Positions 15,932-24,761 of a stretch of DNA of 40,370 bases are shown one piece after another. The translations under genes were made by a program, and so were the position numbers. The stretch is from Clostridia bacterium (lineage in GTDB: Bacteria > Bacillota > Clostridia > Oscillospirales > CAG-272), in NCBI GenBank assembly GCA_017547755.1, contig JAFYOX010000038.1, forward strand, positions 1-40,370. Reading direction: 5' to 3'. The number at the start of each line of letters is the position of its first letter. Position 1 is the first letter of the stretch. The notes below the pieces were generated by a model. It had not been told where the DNA came from, made no database searches, and saw only the letters and a list, made by a program, of their open reading frames with translations.

Positions 15932-16599
15932 TCATTCAGACTGTATTTCTCAAAGACGGCATGATCCACATCGTTCTCGCGCCGGATGCGGCGTCCGTGA
16001 ATTCCGAGGGGCTTCGGATGTCCCTGCGGAACTGGAAAAAGTTCTGCGAATCCTACCTTCCGGCGGCGCTGACCGACAAGACCTATGCGGCGGCACAGGG
16101 GCACGCGATCGTCGAAGCGGAATACGACGAGCTGCACCGGCTGTCGGAGATGACGGAAGCGGTACTGGAAGTTGCGCGGATCCTTTCGTCCGGCGACAAA
16201 AGCGAACGGGATCTCCGGCGGAAGCTGAAGCCGAAGTTTTCCGAAGAAGCTGTCGACAGCGCAGTCCGGCTCCTGAAAAAACGCGGATATCTGAACGAGA
16301 GCCCGCAGTGTCAGCGGATCGCGGAAGCTGCCGTCCGCACGAAGCACCACGGTCCCGCACGCATCCGCGCCGATCTGATCGCCCACGGCTACAGCGGAAA
16401 GTCAGCAGACGAAGCGATCCGCACGATTCCCGAAGAAGATTTTGCAGATGCGCTGGCGTACCTCATCGACCGGAAATTCCCGGACATCGAAGAAATGGAT
16501 CCGGCGGAAATCAAAAAAGCAGCGGCGTCCCTGCTCCGGCTCGGCCATTCTTCCTCCGCAATCTTTGCCGAAATCCGGGCACGCCGGAAAAACCGATAA
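15928..16599 (+). CDS. recX: Regulatory protein RecX
   Basis: A 223-residue RecX, which binds RecA filaments and tunes their activity. The N-terminal ~65 residues are a variable extension. The helical RecX repeats include SERDLRRKLKPKFSEEAVDSAV, split by LLKKRGYLNE, then RTKHHGPARIRADLIAHGYS. Start ATG 15928 overlaps the recF stop (ATGA), preceded by GGAAGA. Linkage to recA is common for recX; translational coupling to recF is not. Thirty-seven bases after the stop a very long palindrome begins. Confidence 0.88.
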   Translation: MIIQTVFLKDGMIHIVLAPDAASVNSEGLRMSLRNWKKFCESYLPAALTDKTYAAAQGHAIVEAEYDELHRLSEMTEAVLEVARILSSGDKSERDLRRKLKPKFSEEAVDSAVRLLKKRGYLNESPQCQRIAEAAVRTKHHGPARIRADLIAHGYSGKSADEAIRTIPEEDFADALAYLIDRKFPDIEEMDPAEIKKAAASLLRLGHSSSAIFAEIRARRKNR

Positions 16600-16636
16600 A
16601 ATATCGTTCTCTTGACTGGGGGCGATTTTTTATTTT

Positions 16637-17366
16637 GGGGACAAAATGGGGGGATGTGCAGGGGTGGAGGAATGGGGATACGGGGGATACGGTCGCTTTT
16701 TGAAAAAAGCTCCGCAAAAACTTCAATCTGTGGCAGCCGGATTGTGGGGTTGATATGGGGGAGAAAAAGAATTTTTTGATGGGTCTGTGCGCTGACATAT
16801 AGTTTGTCCCAGCCGACAAAGTGGAGCGATCCAAATTCTATGAAGTAGTGGAGACGGAAATCAGGGGCCGCCGAGACCCTGATTTCCCACGCCGTATGGG
16901 ATAACCGTGATATCGTGCAATCGATAGTTATTCTTCTACATTTTGTCAGGTTTCCGCGCGGCTTGGCTATGCCGCCGTCCGCGCTTTTCGATAGTCAGAG
17001 CGGCTGACATACAGTTTTAACTGACGCAAAGCACGAACGGCGGCAGCCAAGGAGTGCGGATAACCAATAATATGCAGCTGAATTCTAACGTAACGCACGA
17101 TATCCTTGTATCGGAAGCCGGCGTGGGAAATCAGGGAGCGAATGCCCTGATTTCCGTCTCCACTACTCCTTAGAATTTGGATCGCTCCACTTTGTCGGCT
17201 GGGACAAACTATATGTCAGCGCACAGACCCATCAAAAAATTCTTTTTCTCCACCATATCAGCCCCACAAACCGGCTGCCACAGATTGAAGTTTTTGCGGA
17301 GCTTTTTTCAAAAAGCGACCGTATCCCCTTTTCTCCACCCCCGCACATCCCCCATTTTGTCCCCCC
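16637..17366. repeat. ~730-bp giant imperfect palindrome
   Basis: The left arm (16637-16893) and right arm (17120-17366) are inverted copies of about 250 bp with only scattered differences. Landmarks pair throughout: GGGGACAAAATGGGG, ATACGGTCGCTTTTTG, TGACATATAGTTTGTCCC, GATCCAAATTCT, GGAGACGGAAATCAGGG. The 226-bp centre continues as a degenerate palindrome (GATATCGTGC, CTTGGCT..GCCGCCGT on both sides) around GTCAGAGCGGCTGAC near 17005. Short mirrored frames exist in each arm but lack ribosome sites. A transcript would fold into one very long hairpin. It separates recX from rimO. Origin is unknown; a mobile element or the product of an inverted duplication are both possible. Confidence 0.85.
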
Positions 17367-17421
17367 ACCGCCATAGTTTTAAATTTTTTTGTAATTCCGT
17401 ATTTATCTCTTCTTATTTTTA

Positions 17422-17430
17422 TGTTATAAT
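17422..17430 (+). promoter_or_regulatory. Extended -10 promoter of rimO
   Basis: TGT-TATAAT, a TGN-extended -10, forty bases before the rimO start. No good -35 is seen at the correct distance. Confidence 0.65.
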
Positions 17431-17470
17431 GGTTGTATCACGATCAGAAAACTGAAAGGTTCTATATATC

Positions 17471-18853
17471 ATGGCAAAAACCGTAAAAGTTGGGTTCATC
17501 TCTCTGGGATGTTCCAAGAATCTCTGCGATACCGAAGTCATGCTCCATCATCTTGTGACTGCCGGTTATGAACTGACGCCCGAGGAAAGCGAAGCCGATG
17601 TTGTCATTATCAATACCTGCGCGTTCATTGAAAGCGCGAAGAAGGAGTCCATTGACAACATCATCGATATCGCGTGGCTGAAGAAGCACCATACCCTCAA
17701 GGGCATCGTCGTTACCGGCTGCCTTGCCGAACGCTACCGCGAAGAAATCATCAAGGAACTGCCCGAAGTGGACGCGGTTCTTGGCGTCGGCGGCATCCAC
17801 AAGATCGTGGAAGCGGTCGAATCCGTGATGGCGAACGTCGGCAAGAAGGGCAAGAGCAAGAAGCGCTACACCTGCTTCGACGATAAGGAAACCGTCGAAC
17901 TCGGCGGCGAACGCGTCGTTACCACCGGCGACCATATGGCATACCTCAAGATCGCGGAAGGCTGCTCCAACCGCTGCACCTACTGCGCGATCCCCAGTAT
18001 CCGCGGCAAGATGCGCAGCCGCACCATGCGCGACATCGTCGAAGAAGCAACCGCGCTCGACGCCATGGGCATCAAGGAACTCAACCTCATCGCGCAGGAT
18101 ACCTCCGCGTACGGCATCGACCTCTACGGCAATTACTGCCTGCCGGAACTCATCCGCGGCATCTGCGACGCAACCAAAATTCCGTGGATCCGTCTCCTCT
18201 ACTGCTATCCCGACAAGATCACCGATGAACTGATCGCCGAAATCCGCGACAATCCGCGCGTGGTCAAGTACATCGATATTCCGATCCAGCACATCTCTGA
18301 CAATATGCTCACCGCGATGAACCGCCACGGCGACTCTGCGATGATCCGCGAAACCGTTGCAAAGCTCCGCCGCGAAGTTCCGGGCATCGTCCTCCGCTCC
18401 ACCGCCATCGTCGGCTTCCCGGGCGAAACCGAAGACGACTTCCGCGAACTCTGCGAATTCCTCAAGGAAGCAAAGTTCGAACGCTTCGGCGCGTTCCCGT
18501 ACTCCCGTGAAGAAGATACCGCGGCTTACGACTTCGAAAATCAGATCGACGAACAGGTCAAGCAGGACCGCTACGACATCGTCATGCAGACCCAGCTTCC
18601 CGTCAGCGAAAGCTTCAACGCTACCCGCGTAGGCAAGACCATCCGCGTCATGTGCGAAGGCTTCGACCCCGTTGCGGAATCCCATTACGGCCGCAGCTTC
18701 GCGGAAGCGGCGGACATCGACGGCAAGATCTGGTTCACCACGCCCAACCCACAGCTCCGCATTGCCGAAGGCGAAATGATCGACGTCAAGATCACCGACG
18801 CCATGGACTACGACCTCGTCGGGGAAGCTCAGCTGAACTTCCTCAACATCTGA
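17471..18853 (+). CDS. rimO: Ribosomal protein uS12 methylthiotransferase RimO
   Basis: A 460-residue radical-SAM enzyme that methylthiolates the conserved Asp of ribosomal protein S12. The MTTase domain starts SLGCSKNLCDTE with further cluster Cys in NTCAFIESAKKES and TGCLAERY. The SAM motif is GCSNRCTYCAIPSIRG near residue 163, and a C-terminal TRAM domain follows from about 395. The SxGCSKNxxDxE signature and IPSIRGKxRSR separate it from MiaB. GAAAGG (17454-17459) precedes ATG 17471. It appears co-transcribed with pgsA 17 bases downstream. Confidence 0.97.
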   Translation: MAKTVKVGFISLGCSKNLCDTEVMLHHLVTAGYELTPEESEADVVIINTCAFIESAKKESIDNIIDIAWLKKHHTLKGIVVTGCLAERYREEIIKELPEVDAVLGVGGIHKIVEAVESVMANVGKKGKSKKRYTCFDDKETVELGGERVVTTGDHMAYLKIAEGCSNRCTYCAIPSIRGKMRSRTMRDIVEEATALDAMGIKELNLIAQDTSAYGIDLYGNYCLPELIRGICDATKIPWIRLLYCYPDKITDELIAEIRDNPRVVKYIDIPIQHISDNMLTAMNRHGDSAMIRETVAKLRREVPGIVLRSTAIVGFPGETEDDFRELCEFLKEAKFERFGAFPYSREEDTAAYDFENQIDEQVKQDRYDIVMQTQLPVSESFNATRVGKTIRVMCEGFDPVAESHYGRSFAEAADIDGKIWFTTPNPQLRIAEGEMIDVKITDAMDYDLVGEAQLNFLNI

Positions 18854-18870
18854 GAACGGGAGGAACTGCA

Positions 18871-19452
18871 ATGAACTTACCGAACAAATTAACGATGTTC
18901 CGCATCTGCATGGTACCGGTCTTCCTCGTCCTGCTGTGCGTGAATCTCCCGATGTCCGACACCGCCATGCGCATCGCAACCGCCGTGGTCTTTGCGATCA
19001 CCTCGCTGACCGACATGATCGACGGCAAAATCGCAAGAAAGTACAACCTCATCACCGATTTCGGCAAATTCATGGACCCGCTCGCGGACAAATTCCTCGT
19101 TATGTCGGCGATGCTCGGCATCCTCGTACGGTTTGATTACCTCCGCCCCGTCTTCGTATGGGCGGCAGCCATCGTCATCTTCCGCGAATTCGCGGTAACG
19201 TCCCTCCGTCTCGTCGTTGCGGGCAAGTCCGGCATCGTCGTCGCGGCGGCATGGCTCGGCAAGGTCAAGACGACCCTGCAGATGGTCTGCATCGTTGCGA
19301 TCCTCCTCGAACCCGTGATCCTTCCCTTCCCGCTCTTCACCGAAAAGCACCTCCTCTCCTATATCACCATCGCGGCAATGTCCGTCATGACCGTCTGGTC
19401 CGGCGCCGACTACATGAAAGCCTACTGGCCGCATATCAGTGCAAGTAAATAA
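18871..19452 (+). CDS. pgsA: CDP-diacylglycerol--glycerol-3-phosphate 3-phosphatidyltransferase
   Basis: A 193-residue integral-membrane enzyme making phosphatidylglycerol phosphate. The CDP-alcohol phosphatidyltransferase motif is complete as DMIDGKIARKY....GKFMDPLADK (about residues 48-70), with all catalytic Asp present. Several hydrophobic helices follow, including IVAILLEPVILPFPLF. GGGAGGAA precedes ATG 18871. rimO-pgsA adjacency is common in Bacillota. Confidence 0.95.
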   Translation: MNLPNKLTMFRICMVPVFLVLLCVNLPMSDTAMRIATAVVFAITSLTDMIDGKIARKYNLITDFGKFMDPLADKFLVMSAMLGILVRFDYLRPVFVWAAAIVIFREFAVTSLRLVVAGKSGIVVAAAWLGKVKTTLQMVCIVAILLEPVILPFPLFTEKHLLSYITIAAMSVMTVWSGADYMKAYWPHISASK

Positions 19453-19461
19453 AAAATATTT

Positions 19462-19492
19462 GGGTGAAGACTTCCGGCGGAAGTCTTCACCC
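19462..19492. terminator. Strong hairpin after pgsA
   Basis: Perfect 14-bp stem GGGTGAAGACTTCC/GGAAGTCTTCACCC with loop GGC, starting ten bases past pgsA. There is no T tract on the plus side; the A-rich run before it would make a T tract only on the minus strand. It may be a weak terminator or a transcript-stabilising hairpin. Confidence 0.6.
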
Positions 19493-19520
19493 ATCCAAAA
19501 AACTTGACCCTATTACAGAT

Positions 19521-20417
19521 ATGGCGTATATCCTAAACGAAAGTATTTCTTCTGTCCCGGAGCATCTGCGTACGTTTTTTGACGGCGAGACGGAAATCCC
19601 GACCCTCACCGTCGGCGGATGCGGAAGTTTTTCCGTGACAAAAACGTTTGACTGCGGACAGGCGTTCCGGTTCGATCCGGTGGATGAAACCACCTTCGCC
19701 GGAACCGCATTCGGCGATAAGATCGCCGTCGGACAGACCTCCCCCGGCGTAATTACTTTATACAAGGTTTCCCGCGAGCAGTTCGAACTCCGGTGGCAGC
19801 ACTATCTCGCCCTGGACGAAGATTACGACGCGATCGACCGGTTTCTCATCGAGACCATGCCGAACGAACGTGACCGCGCGGTCATGACGGCGGCGGTCGA
19901 AGCAGGACGCGGCATCCGCATTCTGCGGCAGGAACCGTTCGAAACGCTGATCTCGTTCATCGTCTCACAGAACAACAACATCCCGCGCATCAAGAAGATC
20001 ATCCGCACGCTGTGCGATACCTACGGCGAAAACGGCGCGTTTCCGACCGCAGAAGCCCTTGCGGAAGCCGGTACGGATGCCCTGTACGAATTAAAAACGG
20101 GATTCCGTGCGAAATATATCCATGATGCGGCGTGCAGAGTCGCGTCCGGTGAACTGGATCTCGGAAAGGTCCTCGCATGCGAAGACTATGCCGCCTGCGA
20201 TGCCATGCTCCGCACGGTCCACGGCGTCGGCCCGAAGGTCAGCGCGTGCGTTCTCCTGTACGGCTTCGGCAAAACGGAAGCGTTTCCCGTGGACGTATGG
20301 ATCAGAAAATCCCTCGAACGGCATTTCCCGGACGGATTTGACGCAAAGCGTCTCGGAAAATACGCCGGCATCGCCCAGCAGTACCTATTTTATTACGAAA
20401 GATACATCAATGGCTAA
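19521..20417 (+). CDS. ogg: 8-oxoguanine DNA glycosylase/AP lyase (OGG1-type)
   Basis: A 298-residue bifunctional glycosylase of the HhH-GPD family that removes 8-oxoG. The N-terminal OGG/AlkA-like domain has TFDCGQAFRF. The HhH-GPD domain shows SFIVSQNNNIPRIKK, then the hairpin VHGVGPKVSACVLLYGF with the catalytic Lys aligned to human Lys249 (about residue 239). The catalytic Asp is in PVDVWI near 257. Start at ATG 19521 is preferred over a GTG inside the upstream hairpin. No typical Fe-S cysteines are present, as expected for OGG. Confidence 0.92.
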   Translation: MAYILNESISSVPEHLRTFFDGETEIPTLTVGGCGSFSVTKTFDCGQAFRFDPVDETTFAGTAFGDKIAVGQTSPGVITLYKVSREQFELRWQHYLALDEDYDAIDRFLIETMPNERDRAVMTAAVEAGRGIRILRQEPFETLISFIVSQNNNIPRIKKIIRTLCDTYGENGAFPTAEALAEAGTDALYELKTGFRAKYIHDAACRVASGELDLGKVLACEDYAACDAMLRTVHGVGPKVSACVLLYGFGKTEAFPVDVWIRKSLERHFPDGFDAKRLGKYAGIAQQYLFYYERYING

Positions 20418-20426
20418 GGAGTTTTT

Positions 20427-21170
20427 ATGGAACAGATTTATACCATACCGGTCAATGAGGCGTTTGAGAAAGTGCAGGAAGAAGGCTTCTGCACCTGCCC
20501 GTTCTGCCTGATGTACAACCGTCTTGACGACAACGAACTCGACCTCATCCTCGGCGCATCCATGATGGAACCGGACGTCCGTCTGAAGACGAACGAACTC
20601 GGCTTCTGTCCGGACCATATGTCTCTCCTGTTCGAACGCGGCAAGCGTCTTCCGCTCGCGCTGATGCTCGAGAGTCACCTCGACAGCCTTGCCAAGGATC
20701 TGGAAGGCAATATGTCCTCGCTGTTCATTGCAAAGACGGGCGACAACGCGGCAAAGCGTCTGGCAAAACTCGAATCGAGCTGCTATGTCTGCGAACGCAT
20801 CGAGCACAACTTCTCCCTCATGATCGAAACGGCAGCTCTTCTGTGGCAGAAGGACGAAGCCTTCCGCAGGAAGGTGGAAGCCGCACCGTATTTCTGCTTC
20901 CGCCACTACGGCCGCTTCATCGCCGCCGCAAAGGAACGTCTCTCGAAGAAGGAATTCGGCGAATTCTACAAACAGGTCAGCGCAATCGAAAACCGCTACT
21001 TCGACAAACTCCGCGAAGACGTCAGCTGGTTCTGCAAGAAATTCGACTACCGCTACGAAAACGAACCGTGGGGCGACGCAAAGGATGCCCCGGAACGCGC
21101 AAAAGCGTTCCTCACAGGCTCCCTGCACCAGCATGAAGACACCCAGAAGGCAAGCGACGCATTGACTTAA
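20427..21170 (+). CDS. DUF6062 family protein (Cys-pair protein)
   Basis: A 247-residue protein that matches the Clostridial DUF6062 type: CTCPFC near residue 22, GFCPDHM near 60, CYVCERIEHN near 117 and YFCFRHYGRF near 154. The repeated CxxC and C-x2-H/CxxH groups look like two metal-binding knuckles. There is no signal peptide or membrane helix. AAGGAG overlaps the end of ogg, so the two are probably one operon. Function is unknown. Confidence 0.8.
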   Translation: MEQIYTIPVNEAFEKVQEEGFCTCPFCLMYNRLDDNELDLILGASMMEPDVRLKTNELGFCPDHMSLLFERGKRLPLALMLESHLDSLAKDLEGNMSSLFIAKTGDNAAKRLAKLESSCYVCERIEHNFSLMIETAALLWQKDEAFRRKVEAAPYFCFRHYGRFIAAAKERLSKKEFGEFYKQVSAIENRYFDKLREDVSWFCKKFDYRYENEPWGDAKDAPERAKAFLTGSLHQHEDTQKASDALT

Positions 21171-21184
21171 AGAAAATAAAATTG

Positions 21185-21222
21185 CCGGGGAAGAAACTTT
21201 TTTAAAAAAGTTTCTTCCCCGG
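21185..21222 (+). terminator. Terminator hairpin (shared family) after the DUF6062 gene
   Basis: Perfect 19-bp inverted repeat CCGGGGAAGAAACTTTTTT and its complement, followed by the family tail ACCCCATCTTCAAAAACTTTTAAACGAA. Member of the dispersed hairpin-plus-tail family described in the findings. Confidence 0.8.
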
Positions 21223-21258
21223 ACCCCATCTTCAAAAACTTTTAAACGAATAGAAAAA

Positions 21259-21311
21259 CCAAAGAAAGTGCAGACTTTACGACTAAAAATCTGCACTTTC
21301 TTTGGCTTTTT
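21259..21311 (+). terminator. Second terminator after the DUF6062 gene
   Basis: Perfect 16-bp stem CCAAAGAAAGTGCAGA (21259-21274) with TCTGCACTTTCTTTGG (21290-21305) and a CTTTTTAT tract. Confidence 0.85.
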
Positions 21312-21322
21312 ATATAGTATAA

Positions 21323-21405
21323 AGTTTTTTGAAAAGGGGTTCGGGGGAAAAGTTTTTTGAAAAGGGGTTCGGGGGAAAACTTTTTCGAAAAAAAGTTTTC
21401 CCCCG
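21323..21405 (-). terminator. cysS terminator with tandemly duplicated tail
   Basis: Hairpin CGGGGGAAAAC..GTTTTCCCCCG (21370-21405) closes the minus-strand cys operon. Its downstream tail is present twice as a perfect 28-bp tandem repeat (21323-21350 and 21351-21378). Same family as the hairpin at 21185. Confidence 0.8.
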
Positions 21406-21422
21406 ATTTCTTATTCCTTCAA

Positions 21423-22901
21423 TTACTTGCTCCAGTTCACGCCGCCCTTGACGTCGACGATGGTCACGCCCATGGCGGTGAGTTCGTCGCGGATGGCGTC
21501 TGCCTTGGCGAAGTCCTTTGCCTTCTTTGCGTCGGCACGGTCGTTGATGAGTGCTTCGACCTTTGCGGTGGTTTCCGCGTCCACGCCTTCGGTGGTGCAG
21601 GTGATAACGAGCGCTGCCGCAGGTGCGTTCTTAGCCGCTTCCGCTGCCTTCTTGTTCGCTTCACGTACCTTTGCCGCTTCTTCCAGCATATTCAGGCAGA
21701 GAACGGTGTCGAAATCCTTCAGAAGCGCGAGTTTGGTCGCGTCGTTCGTCTTTGCCTTCAGAACGTCGTAAACGGCGGTGACGGCAAGCGCGGTGTTGAG
21801 GTCGTTGTCCATCGCGTCGGAGAAACGCTTCTTCAGATCTGCAAACGCTTCTTCGTCCACTGCATCCGCGGATTCCGCGTTCAGGGTCGCGATCTTTGCG
21901 ATCAGCTTGTTGTACGCGGTCCTGGTGCTGTCCATGCCTTCCCAGGAGAAGACGAGGGACTTTCTGTAGTGGGACTGCAGGCAGAACAGACGGTATACGA
22001 GCGGGTTGTAGCCCTTTTCTTCAAGAAGGGAAACGGTCAGGAATTCGCCGGTGGACTTGGACATCTTGCCGCTCTGGGTGTTCAGGTGCAGAACGTGGAA
22101 CCACTGCTTGCACCACGGATGACCGAGGTATGCTTCGCTCTGCGCGATTTCGTTGGTGTGGTGCGGGAATGCGTTGTCGATGCCGCCGCAGTGGAGGTCG
22201 AGGTATTCGCCGAGGTTCTTCACGCTGATCGCGGAGCATTCGATGTGCCAGCCCGGATAACCGATGCCCCACGGGCTGTCCCACTTGAGTTCCTGGTCTT
22301 CAAACTTGGACTTGGTGAACCAGAGAACAAAGTCTGCCTTGTTGCGCTTTGCGGTGTCTTCTTCAACGCCTTCGCGGACGCCGACTTCGAGGTCTTCCGC
22401 ATCCTGCTTGTTGAAGACGTAGTATTCGGACAGCTTGGAGGTGTCAAAGTATACGTTGCCGTCGGAAAGGTACGCGTAGCCCTTATCGAGGAGTCCCTGT
22501 ACCATTTCGATGAATTCGGGGATGTAGGAGGTCGCCGGAACCACGATTTCCGGGATCTTGATGTTCAGCTTGCCGCAGTCCGCGAAGAATGCGTCGGTGT
22601 AGAACTGCGCGATCTCCATAACGGTCTTCTTTTCGCGCTTTGCGCCCTTGAGCATCTTGTCTTCGCCGGTGTCCGCGTCGCTGGAAAGGTGGCCGACGTC
22701 GGTGATGTTCATGCAGCGCTTGACGTCGTAGCCTGCGTAGCCGAGGTACTTTTCAAGAACGTCTTCCATGATGTACGAACGGAGGTTGCCGATGTGTGCG
22801 AAGTGGTAAACGGTCGGACCGCAGGTGTACATGGTCACCTTGCCGGGTTCGTGGGTGACGAATTCGTCACGTGTATGGGTAAGGGTATTGTAAAGCTTCA
22901 T
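21423..22901 (-). CDS. cysS: Cysteinyl-tRNA synthetase
   Basis: A 492-residue class I aminoacyl-tRNA synthetase. The HIGH signature is HIGN at residues 36-39 after [14 protein letters not shown] is present as KMSKSTGEF near residue 278, and the zinc ligands are the Cys of TCGPT, the Cys of HIECSAIS, and HHTNE. The C-terminal DALR/anticodon-binding region follows, Ala/Lys-rich, with [13 protein letters not shown] at the end. AAGGAG at 22914-22919 is the ribosome site. It is last in cysE-CPBP-cysS and thus under the T-box at 24762-25040. Confidence 0.98.
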   Translation of the reverse strand: MKLYNTLTHTRDEFVTHEPGKVTMYTCGPTVYHFAHIGNLRSYIMEDVLEKYLGYAGYDVKRCMNITDVGHLSSDADTGEDKMLKGAKREKKTVMEIAQFYTDAFFADCGKLNIKIPEIVVPATSYIPEFIEMVQGLLDKGYAYLSDGNVYFDTSKLSEYYVFNKQDAEDLEVGVREGVEEDTAKRNKADFVLWFTKSKFEDQELKWDSPWGIGYPGWHIECSAISVKNLGEYLDLHCGGIDNAFPHHTNEIAQSEAYLGHPWCKQWFHVLHLNTQSGKMSKSTGEFLTVSLLEEKGYNPLVYRLFCLQSHYRKSLVFSWEGMDSTRTAYNKLIAKIATLNAESADAVDEEAFADLKKRFSDAMDNDLNTALAVTAVYDVLKAKTNDATKLALLKDFDTVLCLNMLEEAAKVREANKKAAEAAKNAPAAALVITCTTEGVDAETTAKVEALINDRADAKKAKDFAKADAIRDELTAMGVTIVDVKGGVNWSK

Positions 22902-22910
22902 GGGAATGTA

Positions 22911-23960
22911 TTACTCCTTTGTATTGTTATCGTTGGCGTTGCTGTTTTCGGGTTCTTCAGGGGCTTTGGGGGCTCTTCCGTTGTACTGACGTTCGTTTTC
23001 CTCCCATGCCTCCGCGAGCTGTTCGAGTCTGTCGGGGGAAATGTCCCCGTCTTCCTGCATCCGGCGGATCTCATCGATGATCTCGCGCTCCACGTTGTCG
23101 CGCAGCGGATATTCGCCGACCATGTCGGCGGCCACATCGTAGAACGTCGGACGGCGGAAGAACAGACGGTAGGTGCAGTACAGCACCGCCGCAAGCGAGA
23201 ACAGCCAGAGCGGCAGCATCCACCGTTCGTCGAGTGCCGCCAGCAGATACGACGTCGCGTTGAACGCAACGTGTGCGAGGACCGACGGAATGACGGAACG
23301 GAATTTTTCGTACAGCAGGCAGAAAACCATGCCGAGCAGGGCGGAATACACGACCGCGATCAGCGCGCCGTGCGCCAGCCCGAAAATCACGGAGGATACC
23401 ATCACGACGGTGGACGGCTGAAGTCCGCGCGCCAGACGGGAGTTCACCAGTCCGCGGAAAATGATCTCTTCCGTGATGCCGGTGATCACGGCGATGCTGA
23501 GGATCTCGAGCCACAGCGGCGATTCTCCGTAGAGGGCGGAATACTGATTTTCAAATGCCGCGACGATCTCTTCGGGAAGAGGCAGGAACGAAAGCGTTCC
23601 CGACACCAGCGCGTTCAGCGACGCGCCGAACAGAAGAAACGTCGGGATCCGTATCAGATTCACGGGACGGATCCGGAATTCTTTGAGAGGACTGCGCATC
23701 CGCATCGTCTGGATCAGACAGATGACCAGGATCGTCAGCAGATTGGAAATGAGCGTGATCATGACGGTCTGCGACAGCACCTGTTCCATCAGGGAAAGCA
23801 GCGCGGCTTCGTCAAGGGTAAACGCCGTGCCGGAGCCCGTCATGAGGGACATCATGTAGCCTGCCGTCACCACGTACTGGCAGGAAAAGAAGACGAATAC
23901 GTAAAACAGCGCGTGAAGTACGGCGGATACACTGCCGCCGCGGGGACGTTCCGGGGTCAT
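22911..23960 (-). CDS. CPBP family intramembrane glutamic endopeptidase
   Basis: A 349-residue membrane protein with about eight hydrophobic segments. The ABI/CPBP motifs are EEIIFRG (about 162-168), FGLAHGA and HVAFNATSY, giving the Glu-Glu and His residues of the intramembrane protease site. The last ~60 residues are cytosolic, acidic and Asn/Glu-rich. It overlaps the end of cysE by 4 bp (ATGA). Its place between two cysteine genes under a T-box is odd, since nothing in the family links it to cysteine metabolism. The substrate is unknown. Confidence 0.88.
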   Translation of the reverse strand: MTPERPRGGSVSAVLHALFYVFVFFSCQYVVTAGYMMSLMTGSGTAFTLDEAALLSLMEQVLSQTVMITLISNLLTILVICLIQTMRMRSPLKEFRIRPVNLIRIPTFLLFGASLNALVSGTLSFLPLPEEIVAAFENQYSALYGESPLWLEILSIAVITGITEEIIFRGLVNSRLARGLQPSTVVMVSSVIFGLAHGALIAVVYSALLGMVFCLLYEKFRSVIPSVLAHVAFNATSYLLAALDERWMLPLWLFSLAAVLYCTYRLFFRRPTFYDVAADMVGEYPLRDNVEREIIDEIRRMQEDGDISPDRLEQLAEAWEENERQYNGRAPKAPEEPENSNANDNNTKE

Positions 23961-24742
23961 CCGATGACCTCCGTACCGTCGCCGTCATCCATAAAATCGG
24001 GCACGTCAACGTCCGGAAGAGCGCATACGGCTTCTTCGAGAGCATGGATGCGTGCGCAGAGCGCTTCGATCTCGGTTTCGATGGGGTCGGGAATGTGGAT
24101 CTGGTCGAGGTCAGCTTCGTTTTTCGCAATACGCGCGCCGTCCTTCTTGACGATGTGTGCGGGGATACCGACGGCGGTGCTGTTTTCGGGAACATCCCCG
24201 AGAACGACCGCACCGGAGGCGATCTTGGAATTGGAGCCGATGGTGAAGTTGCCGAGACACTTCGCACCCGCGCCGACCATGACGTTGTCGCCGAGGGTCG
24301 GGTGACGTTTGCCGGTATCCTTGCCGGTACCGCCGAGGGTCACGCCCTGATAGATGGTGCAGTTGTCGCCGATAACGGCGGTTTCCCCGATCACGACGCC
24401 GGTTCCGTGGTCAATGAAAAGTCCCTTGCCGATGGTGGCGCCGGGATGGATCTCGATGCCGGTGAGGAATTTCGCAAACTGGGAGACGGCACGCGCACCG
24501 AACTTCATGCCGCGTTCGTTGAGCGCATGGGAAAGGCGGTGCATGATACGCGCATGGAGGCCGGAATAGAGGAAGAGCACTTCCGCGCGGGAAACTGCGG
24601 CAGGGTCACGCGCCATGATGACGTCGATGTCGTCGCGGATCTCACGAATGGCACGGCAGAGCGCCATTTCCGCCGGGCGGTCGAGTTTTGCGATAATATG
24701 GAATCGGCTGGATTCGGAATCAAACTTATACTTGAATTTCAT
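23957..24742 (-). CDS. cysE: Serine O-acetyltransferase
   Basis: A 261-residue enzyme making O-acetylserine, the first step of cysteine synthesis. The N-terminal helical domain is followed by left-handed beta-helix hexapeptide repeats (about 95-190), with the active-site stretch HPGATIGKGLFIDHGTGVVIG and GVTLGGTG.KDTGKRHPTLGD. A helical, acidic tail (about 200-261) replaces the short CysK-binding tail ending in Ile seen in many homologues; here the end is EVIG. GAAAGGAA precedes ATG 24742. It is the first gene of the T-box operon. Confidence 0.95.
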   Translation of the reverse strand: MKFKYKFDSESSRFHIIAKLDRPAEMALCRAIREIRDDIDVIMARDPAAVSRAEVLFLYSGLHARIMHRLSHALNERGMKFGARAVSQFAKFLTGIEIHPGATIGKGLFIDHGTGVVIGETAVIGDNCTIYQGVTLGGTGKDTGKRHPTLGDNVMVGAGAKCLGNFTIGSNSKIASGAVVLGDVPENSTAVGIPAHIVKKDGARIAKNEADLDQIHIPDPIETEIEALCARIHALEEAVCALPDVDVPDFMDDGDGTEVIG

Positions 24743-24761
24743 ACAGGTTCCTTTCGCTGAA

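Noticed and set aside
16511-17455. Two mirrored small frames beginning MDRSTLSAGTNYMSAH, one per arm of the giant palindrome
   Set aside because: They are identical only because the DNA is an inverted repeat, have no ribosome binding sites, and one runs into recX antisense sequence.
21357-24305. A very long plus-strand open frame (about 980 codons) opposite cysS, the CPBP gene and cysE
   Set aside because: It is a shadow of three well-recognised minus-strand genes, has arginine/cysteine-rich low-quality sequence, no domain and no ribosome site.
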